Positions 11,924-20,879 of a stretch of 64,000 bases of DNA are shown one piece after another. Numbering within the stretch: the stretch's first letter is position 1; every line of letters starts with the position of its first letter. The stretch covers positions 186,001 to 250,000 of the forward strand of contig RSEE01000046.1 of assembly GCA_003971905.1 (NCBI GenBank), in the 5' to 3' direction. This stretch comes from Moniliella sp. 'wahieum' (lineage: Eukaryota; Basidiomycota; Moniliellomycetes; Moniliellales; Moniliellaceae). The translations under genes were made by a program, and so were the position numbers. The notes beneath the pieces were generated by a model, which ran no database searches, was not told the origin of the DNA, and worked only from the letters and a program-made list of their open reading frames with translations.

Positions 11924-14900
11924 TTAATCTTCCTCTTCTTCCTCTTCGATCGGCACATCCGTAAAGGCTGGCGCAGCGACAGTACGCATCCTTGGGCCCG
12001 AGGGTACCGTGGCGTTGATTCCCCCAAGCGGGCCATGCGGGTGGCCCGTAGGAGGTGGGTGCGAGGCGACCGAGGCAAGATGATGAGTAACTGTCTCCAA
12101 CTGCGCCGCTACTCCATCTTCCGGTGGCGCGAGAGCTAGGGGCGCATGCACCATCATCCGACTAGCATACGGCGAGTCAGGCTTGCCGCGAGACTGCGTG
12201 GGGCGCCACCGGTTCCCCTCAGGTGGCACAAGCGGACGTAGCCCCGCAGCTTCCGGTCCATACCCAGGGAACGCATCCTCCTCCTCTTCCTCATCCACCC
12301 AGTCCTCGTCTTCGTCTTCTTCCGCTGCAAACACATCCCGCAACTTGGGCCGGAGCAGCGCCAGCAGCTCCTTTCTCTGTACCATCGAGGGAGACACACC
12401 CGAATCTACCCGTCCCGCCCAATCCGGGGGCAGTTTGCCCCAGCTCTGTAACCAAGTCGCGACTTCCTTGGGTGGTGGCGCTTCGTCCGACGCAGAGTCC
12501 CATCGACGGGGAGGTTTGAAAGAGGAACGTTTGCGGTGAGCAAAGAACTGTGATCGGAGCGGCCCTTCTTCCCCATCCAGGAAGGGTGATCGAGGAACAC
12601 GGAGTTCACTGACCCCATCCGAGTCCGCTAGGGAACGACGTCGCTGTGACCAGGTTCGACGGACTACAATAGTATGCGACTCGGTGGAGGAGCGCGACGA
12701 TGACGATGGCGTGGGGTGGACGTGGGCCTCGCATGGATCGGACAGATCTCGGCCGGGGACGTAACCGAAGAGATTGAGTCGACTCGGCCTAAAATACTGG
12801 ACGGACGCGAAGCGCTAGTACGGGCGCGCATGCGCGGTGTAGCAGTTCCCGCACCACTGGTCCAGTCCCCTGGACCCGGAGGCGCTGAGGAGCGGCTGGC
12901 CAGTGTGCTGCCACTCCGACTTTGGCGGCGCGTGCGCACCGTCCGCGCCGGGCGGGCATAGCTGACACTACCTTCACTGGTCCGGGTGAGGGCGGACGAC
13001 GCGCACTAGACTGTGAGGTGGTGGAGAGCCGGCGCGGGTTTCTTCGTGGCCGCACCGGGGTGCGCTGACGGCTGTTGCTCCGGGGTGCCAACGGTTCACC
13101 CGTACTAACGCTAAGATGGTCATCCCGCGGCAGATGGGTCAAACTGGATAGAGGGAAGCTAAGTGGGGTGTTGGGGTGGGGACGGTTTCTTGCGTTTGCG
13201 AAGTGGCATACTCAAACCTAGGCTAGGCTTGGAACTTGACCGTCTCTTGGTGATGGGGCTGACGCCTCAGATGGGCCTGGAACGAGAGAGGCGGAGGATG
13301 TCATCAGGAGCGGGAGACTCACTTCCCCGTTATGCGGGGAAGCTATCTTCTTCCCTCCGCCCGGCAGGACCGGCGGTTTTGGATCGGTAGTGCCAAGCCA
13401 AGTACGAACAGTGCTCAAACTGTTCAAGAACCGATTCTTATTTTTGCGCCCCTTCTTCCCATCCCGCATCTCAGCCGAGTCAGGACCAAACGCCCCGGAG
13501 CTGGAGCCGGGGTTGCCTGAGGGGAGCGATACAGAGCTGTCAGCCGGGTCGCGGGATGTTCCTGTCGGCTCCGGTTGAATGTGAAGGCGATCAGTCAGGT
13601 CGATGGGGGAGGCTGAACGGGAGGAGAGCGCCTGCCCAAGAGAAATGGTTGAAGTCGTTTGCTCCGTCTGCAATGTGGGTAGAGAGGGCCGCACCAGCAG
13701 AAGGTGGGGAGTGGTATGCGTCCGTTGATGGCCCCAACTTTCATATTCATCCCCTCGAGATGGCAATAGAGGTGCCGATAGGTTACGCTCCCCATCTGAC
13801 AGGCTGGGGTCTCTAGGGACATCGGCAGGCGAAGGTGAATAAAGCAATCGGTTCCCTTTTTGCGTCCAAGGAGACCCGGAGGAAACCTCCAAAGGCGGAC
13901 GGGTCGTAGGGGGTTGGGGCATATCGAATATTTCGCCCGGGGGGCACGCCCAGGGAATGCTGTGATCAGGCGGTTCCTTTGGTGGGGACGAACCGGGAGC
14001 GATAACGATTGCTGGAGGCGATTCCATACGGCGAGGTTCCGGGACGTCGGGAAGGGAAATGGGTTCCGTCTTTACGCTCGTCGGAGGCAGAGTGATTGAA
14101 GGCCCAGTGCTCTTGTGTTGTGGCCCAATATCCCGCCTTGGAAGAGAGAGAAGAAGGCGTTCCTCATTCTCTCTCTCCTCGGCGCGCGGGCAGCAGCAGC
14201 CACCAAATAGCACTGGCCGAATCACATGCATCCCGTCGGACTGAGCTGACGATGGAGCCCACGTCTAAGCCGAGCGTGGACATAGTGCTTAGAAGGTGTT
14301 GTTCAACTGGACGACTAAAGTGGGCACGGACACCTCTGGCGCTCTTGCTCTGTAGCAAAAGGAGCGCATGCCAGTCCGTCTCGTCATTTTCTGGGGGCAC
14401 GGTAAATGGGTCGGTGCTAATCGAGGGAAGCAGCGGTTCAATGGCGTGCATCAACGGGGAAGCAGGCAGACTTCTGTCTGTTAGTTTGGGCCAATGGGCG
14501 GGTGTGATATCAGCCTCATCCGAGGCAACATCAGTATCGACGGGGTCACCGGGGACCTCGTCCGGCGTAGCACCATCATCGACTGTGCAATCGCATCGTG
14601 GAACACGTCTGTGTCAGAACCAGAGTCATCCAGAATGCCCGGCGCTTCAGGAACGGGGGCCAAACCCAGAGCAAGGCCTGCGTGGTGGTCTGCGCCAATT
14701 TCTTCGATCGAAGGGGCAGTATACGAGTGGGCTCTACGGGGGAGACTGCGAATGCTGGCGTTTCGAGAAGTGGGTACCGCGAGTGGTGGCGGGGACGTGG
14801 TGGAAGGAACGGCGTCCATATTCATGTGAAACCAGGGGTGCTGGAGGATCTGGGGAATGGTAAGTCGTTTGGAAGGGTCGCGGACGAGGATGGCGCGCAG

Positions 14901-15780
14901 CAAGTCAGCGGCCTCTGAAGATGTTGTGATGTCAGCCGAGGTTAAAAGGAAGAGAGGGGCATAGTATAGCGTACCGGCGGAGACGTGTTGGGGCATATCG
15001 AACGAGCCGAGTAGGATCTTGGCGCGCATGATATCTTCACTATCGTCGTCAAACGGGAGGGAGCCAGTAAGAAGGGCATAGAGAATGACCCCGAGAGACC
15101 AGATGTCCACCTGGCGCCCACGGTACCGCTCGCCAAGGATCATCTCGGGGGCAGCATAACCGGTCGTGCCACAATACGTGTCGAGCAGCTCGTCGTCATC
15201 GAACTGGGACACAAAGCCAAGTCTGCAAGCTTGACGTTACACCGCTCGTCCAGTAGCACATTTTCCAGCTTGATGTCGCGGTGCACAATGCCCGCATCGT
15301 GCACGTACGCTACAGCCAAGCACAGCTGGCCAAGAAGGCGCCGCGCCTCGCGCTCCTCCAACCGGCCAGCGGCTGCTCCACCAGATAGTCGTATAGCCCG
15401 CCGGGGCACAGCTCACACACAAGCCAGATGCTGCCCTCTGTCCTCACAACCTCCAGCAGCTGCATCACGTGGCGGTGGCGCAGACGAGCATGCAGGTCCA
15501 CCTCACGCGCAAGCGCTGCCAACTCCTCGCCGCCGGTAGGCGCGCGGGATTTGTTTAACTGCGACGGCGCAGTGGGGAAGAAGAGAATGATGGGCCAAAC
15601 GGACGCGGCCAAAGGACCCTTCGCCAATGGTACGCCCCAGGCGGTAGTTGCCGAGAGCGCGAAGGCGGCGTGCGCCGAGAGCGCGGACACGGCGTGCATG
15701 CGCATGAGCAGCAGCGCCGTCGCCGTCGCTGCGGGGGCGGAGCTGCGCTGGCGACGGACTCGCCCGTTGTTCACACTCAT
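11924..15780 (-). CDS. Kin4/Frk1-like Ser/Thr protein kinase with long C-terminal tail
   Basis: A CAMK/Snf1-group kinase domain is readable on the minus strand: GNYRLGRTIGEGSFGRV (G-loop, about 15,640), AVAVKQI (ATP Lys), WLVCELCPGG (hinge), VHRDIKLENVLL (catalytic loop), CGTTGYAAPEM (activation segment), then DIWSLGVILYALLTG and HPWF at the domain end near 14,815. A downstream element ending in RDACDSASAIWWLL is characteristic of basidiomycete Kin4-like kinases. A Ser/Pro-rich tail follows, ending in an acidic run at 11,924. An intron at 14,915-14,974 (60 bp, donor GTACGC, CTGAC branch site) gives S-A-E-A-A-D-L-L when spliced. Start 15,780 gives MSVNNGRVRRQ; a longer frame could begin at 15,895. 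The Asp-Phe-Gly region and several joins are frameshifted, e.g. after KQIPRA near 15,550. The likely role is cell-cycle or polarity signalling, inferred from the family. Confidence 0.82.
14915..14974 (-). other. intron in kinase gene
   Basis: GTACGCTATA donor, GGCTGACATC branch-like site and TTCAG acceptor. Removal joins the kinase motifs MPQHVSA and EAADLLRAILVRDPSKR in frame. Confidence 0.85.
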
Positions 15781-15904
15781 CGGCGCATCCAGCGGGACGC
15801 AAGGCCGGGCGAGAAAGTGGTGGCGGGGAGGAGGGGCACCCCGAATCAGTTGATTCTCCTGTGCGCAATCCAATCGAATCATTTCGACTGCGCACGAATT
15901 TGAG
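15781..15904. promoter_or_regulatory. short divergent promoter, kinase / AFG1
   Basis: Only about 125 bp separate the preferred kinase start (minus strand) from the AFG1 ATG at 15,905, so the two genes must share or overlap promoter elements. No TATA box is obvious. Confidence 0.4.
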
Positions 15905-16847
15905 ATGCGCTCACTTGCCACGCAAACGCCACCACAAATGCGCGCAGCAGCCGTGGCGCGGCGGACGACGCATACGCTTGCCGACCCGCTCGCCGCGTAC
16001 CACACCCGCGTTGCCGCCGGCCATCTCGCCCGCAACGGCGCTCAGATCCACGCCCTCGTCCTCCTCCGCCGCCTCGCCCGCACCCTCGCCGCCCAACACC
16101 AGCGCAATCCGCCGCCGACCCTAGTTCGTACCCAGACCCAGACCCACACCACACCCCCACCCCCGCCTCGTCTCCCGCCCCCACCAACCCATCACCAAGC
16201 CCTCGAACTCGAGAAATGGCTCGTGGCCTCGCCGCCACCTTCTCCACATGCTCCCCCCGGCGCGCTCCTGACGGGCTCCCTGGTGCGTAAGACCTGGTTG
16301 CCGACTGTTCCTCGCCTCCTCCCCCTGGCTTGGGCTTTCGACGGCACTACCATCACCTTTTACTCGAGATTTACGCAGTTGTCAATAGGGAAGCGGCACG
16401 AAGGGCCAAAGAGGCCCGCGCTGCCCGCACCGGGGCTCCAGCGGGTCCCATGGCACTACTTCATCGTGTTCGTCAGCTGGCCCAGCCGCACGCCAGCCGC
16501 CTTGCAAGTGTCTTCCGCCCTCCGGTCCACGACCGTGCCGTGGCCGCGGTCAAGCGCGCGAAGCAAGACAAGCTACAGTAGAAACGCAGGAAGTGGTGCG
16601 TGCGTCCCCTGCCACAGGGAGCGCCGCCTTGGCATCTGCCGCATTGGGCACGTCCACACTCGCCGAGTACGCCGCTGCCTGGCTGCTGGTATCGCAGGGC
16701 AAAGTGATGCTGGTGGATGAACTGCAGCTGCTTGATATCGCCTCGGCGGGCCTGCTGGCGCGAGTGTTGGCTGCATACTGGCGCCTCGGCGGGACGGTGG
16801 TGGGCACGTCCAACCGTGCGCCGCAGGAGTTGTATGCGCGGGCCAAC

Positions 16848-17087
16848 TGTTGGCCTAGGGAGCCGGACGGGCAGAAGGATGAGGAGAAGGTGATGGATTG
16901 GAGCCAGAGTTGGGTCTGGGTACAGAGGCATCTATATAGGAGGCTGGACTAGGCACAGGGACAGTGAGTCACACAGGAGAGAGTGCAGGGCACAGGGACA
17001 GTGACACGCAGGGACGTCAGCGTGGAAGCCGATGGAACCGAGGCGAACCTGGTCTACCGACTGGGAGCCAGAGGATCACAGTCAACA
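16848..17087 (+). repeat. LTR 1 (240 bp), copy 1
   Basis: Begins TGTTGGCCTAGGG and ends GATCACAGTCAACA. It contains the TATA-like word ATCTATATAGG. By eye it is identical over all 240 bp to the reverse complement of 18,271-18,510. Confidence 0.92.
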
Positions 17088-17804
17088 CCCCCGCTGGCCA
17101 GGGAACCCGGAGACGTCGGTTGTGGATGAGCTCCTGCCAGTGGATGTAGAGAGGGGAGGACTTGAGTGGCAACCGGGACGAATGGCCTGGAGTTGTGCAT
17201 GGCCACACGACTGGCCTACACCCCGCTGTCCAGGATGACACCTGAACGAGCCGAGCGCTTGTGGTTGGTGTATTGTGCGACCGCCAGATGCTTGTAGAAG
17301 TCTTAGAAGTAAAAGTAGTAGGGGTTGCGCCCCGAACGATTTGGTGGGCAAAAGTAAAAAGCACCAGTTATAGGTGTAGTGAAAGAAAATTGGAAACTTG
17401 GAGTAAATGCGGTCCAAGGTCGTTTGGCATCAAAATTGGATGCGTTTGGTAGTTGTTTGGTTCCGCATGCCTGGTGCCAGTGGGGTCCATTGGGCATGGG
17501 AAATGAACGGGCGCTATGCGTCAACCGTCTTGATCTGTTTGGGTTCTCTTTGTTGTTGAAAAAGAGGAGTGGAAGAAGTTGGGTGACCACCCCCCCCATC
17601 CTTTCCCCAGGTGCCCCGGATGAATTGGCAATCCGGGGCGTGTAGCCGTGGGTGGGGCACTTGATGAGCAGCCACCCCCGCTTTCTGCGATTCGCCTGCG
17701 CCGTTTTGTCGTTGGAGGAATTTCGTCTCGTTGACGATACCCGACACGTTTTGTTCCGTCGTGTGTTGTCCCTAAAAATCATTGCCCCATCTGTGGGGGA
17801 CGAG

Positions 17805-17864
17805 TGTGCCGATTGTGGCGGTAGTATGCCGATTGTGGCGGTAGTATGCCGATTGTGGCGGTAA
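17805..17864 (+). repeat. 20-bp minisatellite inside LTR element, copy 1
   Basis: Three tandem units of about 20 bp, each containing GCCGATTGTGGCGGTA. The reverse complement occurs with four to five units in copy 2 at about 18,628-18,706, so the array differs between copies. Confidence 0.85.
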
Positions 17865-17866
17865 GG

Positions 17867-18047
17867 GAGTTGGGTCTGGGTACAGAGGCATCTATATAGG
17901 AGGCTGGACTAGGCACAGGGACAGTGAGTCACACAGGAGAGAGTGCAGGGCACAGGGACAGTGACACGCAGGGACGTCAGCGTGGAAGCCGATGGAACCG
18001 AGGCGAACCTGGTCTACCGACTGGGAGCCAGAGGATCACAGTCAACA
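17867..18047 (+). repeat. LTR 2 (truncated, 181 bp), copy 1
   Basis: Corresponds to LTR positions 60-240 and starts abruptly at GAGTTGGGTCTGGG straight after the internal GGCGGTAAGG word. It ends in CAACA at 18,047. Confidence 0.9.
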
Positions 18048-18270
18048 GAACCTTGTGGCCGTAGACGCCGATCGACATGGGTTCCCATTGCCGCCCTGGA
18101 GCAGCTCCTGAACACGGGTGTGGAAAGCGGGTAGATCGGATACAAAGTAGTTGCTGTTGTCAGCCAAGGGCCCAGACCGACGAAAGTCTTTACTACCTGC
18201 CATTGCGATTTGCGGGCAATGCAGTTCGAGCGCGTCGAGAAGGGCTGGAGCTGATTGCGCTGCACGTTGG
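18048..18270 (-). pseudogene. AFG1: inverted internal segment of AFG1 coding sequence
   Basis: This 223-bp block lies between the two LTR elements and encodes AFG1 residues on the minus strand, while the rest of AFG1 is on the plus strand. Reversing it joins ELYARAN to VQRNQLQPF on the left and STATRF to GSPTRVF on the right. Its outer five bases are GAACC (left) and GTTGG (right), the complements of the target-site sequences found outside the element pair. Confidence 0.88.
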
Positions 18271-18510
18271 TGTTGACTGTGATCCTCTGGCTCCCAGTCG
18301 GTAGACCAGGTTCGCCTCGGTTCCATCGGCTTCCACGCTGACGTCCCTGCGTGTCACTGTCCCTGTGCCCTGCACTCTCTCCTGTGTGACTCACTGTCCC
18401 TGTGCCTAGTCCAGCCTCCTATATAGATGCCTCTGTACCCAGACCCAACTCTGGCTCCAATCCATCACCTTCTCCTCATCCTTCTGCCCGTCCGGCTCCC
18501 TAGGCCAACA
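18271..18510 (-). repeat. LTR 3 (240 bp), copy 2
   Basis: TGTTGACTGTGATCC on the plus strand to CCTAGGCCAACA. It is the exact reverse complement of LTR 1 by eye. Confidence 0.92.
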
Positions 18511-18627
18511 GAGCTACAATCTGATCCCCCCGGAAGGGAGCGCTCTTCAAGCAAGCCCACCCCCAAGCCTACAAGCCCAAGCTAAGCCGCCAAGCCCACA
18601 AGACACACCCGTCCTCCCGCCCAACAA

Positions 18628-18706
18628 CACCACCGCCACAATCGGCACCTTACCGCCACAATCGCATACTACCGCCACAATCGGCATACTACCGCCACAA
18701 TCGGCA
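18628..18706 (-). repeat. 20-bp minisatellite inside LTR element, copy 2
   Basis: Four to five tandem units containing TACCGCCACAATCGGC (reverse complement of the copy 1 array), one with a missing G (CAATCGCAT). Confidence 0.8.
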
Positions 18707-19420
18707 CACTCGTCCCCCCAGATGGGGCAATGATTTTTAGGGACAACACACGACGGAACAAACGTGTCGGGTATCGTCAACGAGACGAAATTCCTCCAAC
18801 GACAAAACGGCGCAGGCGAATCGCAGAAAGCGGGGGTGGCTGCTCATCAGTGCCCCACCCACGGCTACACGCCCCGGATTGCCAATTCATCCGGGCACCT
18901 GGGGAAAGGATGGGGGGGGTGGTCACCCAACTTCTTCCACTCCTCTTTTTCAACAACAAAGAGAACCCAAACAGATCAAGACGGTTGACGCATAGCGCCC
19001 GTTCATTTCCCATGCCCAATGGACCCACTGGCACCAGGCATGCGGAACCAAACAACTACCAAACGCATCCAATTTTGATGCCAACGACCTTGGACCGCAT
19101 TTACTCCAAGTTTCCAATTTTCTTTCACTACACCTATAACTGGTGCTTTTTACTTTGCCCACCAAATCGCTTCGGGGCGCAACCCCTACTACTTTTACTT
19201 CTAAGACTTCTACAAGCATCTGGCGGTCGCACAATACACCAACCACAAGCGCTCGGCTCGTTCAGGTGTCATCCTGGACAGCGGGGGTGTAGGCCAGTCG
19301 TGTGGCCATGCACAACTCCAGGCCATTCGTCCCGGTTGCCACTCAAGTCCTCCCCTCTCTACATCCACTGGCAGGAGCTCATCCACAACCGATGTCTCCG
19401 GGTTCCCTGGCCAGCGGGGG

Positions 19421-19656
19421 TGTTGACTGTGATCCTCTGGCTCCCAGTCGGTAGACCAGGTTCGCCTCGGTTCCATCGGCTTCCACGCTGACGTCCCTGC
19501 GTGTCACTGTCCCTGTGCCCTGCACTCTCTCTGTGTGACTCACTGTCCTGTGCCTAGTCCAGCCTCCATATAGATGCCTCTGTACCCAGACCCAACTCTG
19601 GCTCCAATCCATCACCTTCTCCTCATCCTTCTGCCCGTCCGGCTCCCTAGGCAACA
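19421..19656 (-). repeat. LTR 4 (236 bp), copy 2
   Basis: Matches LTR 3 except for four separate one-base deletions (CCC to CC, CC to C twice, one T lost) and no substitution seen. It ends GGCAACA where LTR 3 ends GGCCAACA. Confidence 0.9.
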
Positions 19657-20556
19657 GGTTCGGATCCCCCACGCGTGTCTTCCGTCCCAGGGGAAAGAAA
19701 GTATGGGAATGATATCCTTCGGAGCTCTCTGCGCTGATGAGCTTGCCGGGCAGATTATCTCTCTTTGTGCTCTACCTTCTCCATTTTGGCCATCAAGCAC
19801 GTTCCTCAACTCACGTTGGACGATAGTAAGCCTGGCGAACAAGGCGCACGCGATCAAACACGCAGATTCATCACTCTGATTGACGCTGCTTATGAGACGC
19901 GTACGCGTCTTCTCATCTCGGCTGACGTGCCAATTGACTCACTCTTCGGTTCACGCGGACCGACCACACACACTGAGCTCAACTCTCCTCAGCTTATCCA
20001 ACCGAAACGCTCAGCGAAGCGCGGCAGGACACGATGAAAACTTCCGTCCTAATGTGGGATGTATGACCGTGTGCAGGACCATCGTCTGAACCCTACTGCA
20101 TCTTCACTTCCAGAAAGCGGAGGCAAGCACTCTTCCCTTTCTCTAGCGAAGCGGAACAGTTTGCCACGGCCCGTGCCCTATCCCGGCTACACGAAATGGC
20201 CCGACCCACCTGGCCAACCGACCCATGGACGCCGCTTCCACCGGCTGTTCTGGCCCTCTGGGGAACTCGTGTCAACTGGTCCTCCGTCCCGCCCACCAGT
20301 GTGCTCCCAGAAAACTCGCAAGCGGCAACCAGGGAAGCTACTGGTCCGCTCCCTAGGATAGAAGAGCTACTGGAGGCGCCCGACGACCTCGCATCTACCG
20401 ACTATCAGTCCACCATCGTCAGGGCGCCCCCCACGCCATCCGCGCCCATCATATTTGGGGGGTGCGGGAGGACTGGGGCCGCGGGCCGGGCGCTGGGGCA
20501 AGGGCGCGGCTGTGTACGAAGCGAGTCACGAGGAGGCACAGGATCCGAACAAGTGA

Positions 20557-20879
20557 CGCTCTAATGGATATTCTGTCAGCACTCGTTGAATGTAGGACGA
20601 GGTTTGGACAGAGGCATATTGGCCAAGTCCCAAGCTTGCCATTGCTTAATCAAGTGGCGGGTGTAGCAAAGCCTACCTAACCTTCACACAGTCCGTAATG
20701 ATAGAAGACCGTGTCTGCCTTTAATTTACTTGCACTCGATCAATAGCCAGTTGCCTCTCTGATCCTCCGGCCCCAGGGCCCGAACAACTCATCACTATCA
20801 TCAATGGGAGGGCATACTACTACCCAGTAGAATGTTGTCGCTGTGAGGAATGCATTGATACACAAAGAACGGGATGGAA
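20557..20879. other. convergent 3' spacer between AFG1 and NUG1
   Basis: Contains the 3' flanks of two convergent genes. Nothing else is supported. Confidence 0.5.

Larger units (their letters stand above)
16848..18047 (+). mobile_element. non-autonomous LTR (TRIM-like) element, copy 1, inserted in AFG1
   Basis: A 5' LTR at 16,848-17,087 (240 bp, TGTTG...CAACA), a non-coding internal part at 17,088-17,866 and a 5'-truncated 3' LTR at 17,867-18,047 (181 bp). Relative to copy 2 it lacks about 137 bp of the internal 3' end plus the first 59 bp of the LTR, removed as one deletion across their junction. No gag, protease, RT or integrase is encoded. The left flank is CCAAC and the right flank is GAACC; these do not match each other but match the flanks of copy 2 in inverted form. 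Confidence 0.88.
18271..19656 (-). mobile_element. non-autonomous LTR (TRIM-like) element, copy 2, inserted in AFG1
   Basis: Read on the minus strand: 5' LTR at 19,656-19,421 (236 bp), internal region of 910 bp (19,420-18,511) and 3' LTR at 18,510-18,271 (240 bp). The internal region is non-coding, with only spurious short ORFs. After the 5' LTR the sequence is CCCCCGCTGGCCAGGGAACC; a TGG lies 7 nt inside, a weak primer-binding-site candidate. Just before the 3' LTR is a G-rich run (CCGGGGGGATC), a weak polypurine-tract candidate. Flanks are GTTGG on the left and GGTTC on the right. At 1.39 kb it is larger than most TRIMs but lacks all coding domains. Confidence 0.88.
15905..20556 (+). pseudogene. 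AFG1: AFG1/LACE1-type mitochondrial AAA+ ATPase gene, split and partly inverted by LTR elements
   Basis: The ancestral protein can be followed in three pieces. The N-terminal piece (15,905-16,847, +) has DPLAAYHTRVAAGHLARN, a damaged Walker A read as LLTGSLVRKTWL, Walker B VMLVDELQLLDIASA, and sensor-like GTSNRAPQELY. The middle piece lies on the minus strand (18,270-18,048) and reads VQRNQLQPF, then DALELHCPQIAMAGSKDFRR and YFVSDLPAFHTRVQELL. The C-terminal piece (19,657-20,556, +) reads VFRPRGK, FGALCADELAG, then RRFITLIDAAYETRTRLLIS, later EAEQFATARALSRLHEM, and ends EASHEEAQDPNK-stop. Two LTR elements separate the pieces. AFG1 family proteins act inside mitochondria in quality control of respiratory-chain subunits. 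As arranged, no full-length product is possible. Additional small indels resemble those in neighbouring genes. Confidence 0.88.

Noticed and set aside
16593-16952. Complete 119-codon ATPase-like protein ending inside the LTR
   Set aside because: It is the AFG1 Walker B part running into LTR 1; the end (after ELYARAN) is element sequence.
18730-19491. 253-codon open frame across LTR element copy 2
   Set aside because: It runs through the non-coding internal region and LTR, has no domain, and the equivalent region in copy 1 does not preserve it.
16848-19656. Interpretation of the inverted repeat as an assembly palindrome
   Set aside because: The flanking 5-bp duplications and the inverted AFG1 segment fit a biological inversion, and a simple foldback artefact would mirror the flanks and the internal deletion, which differ.
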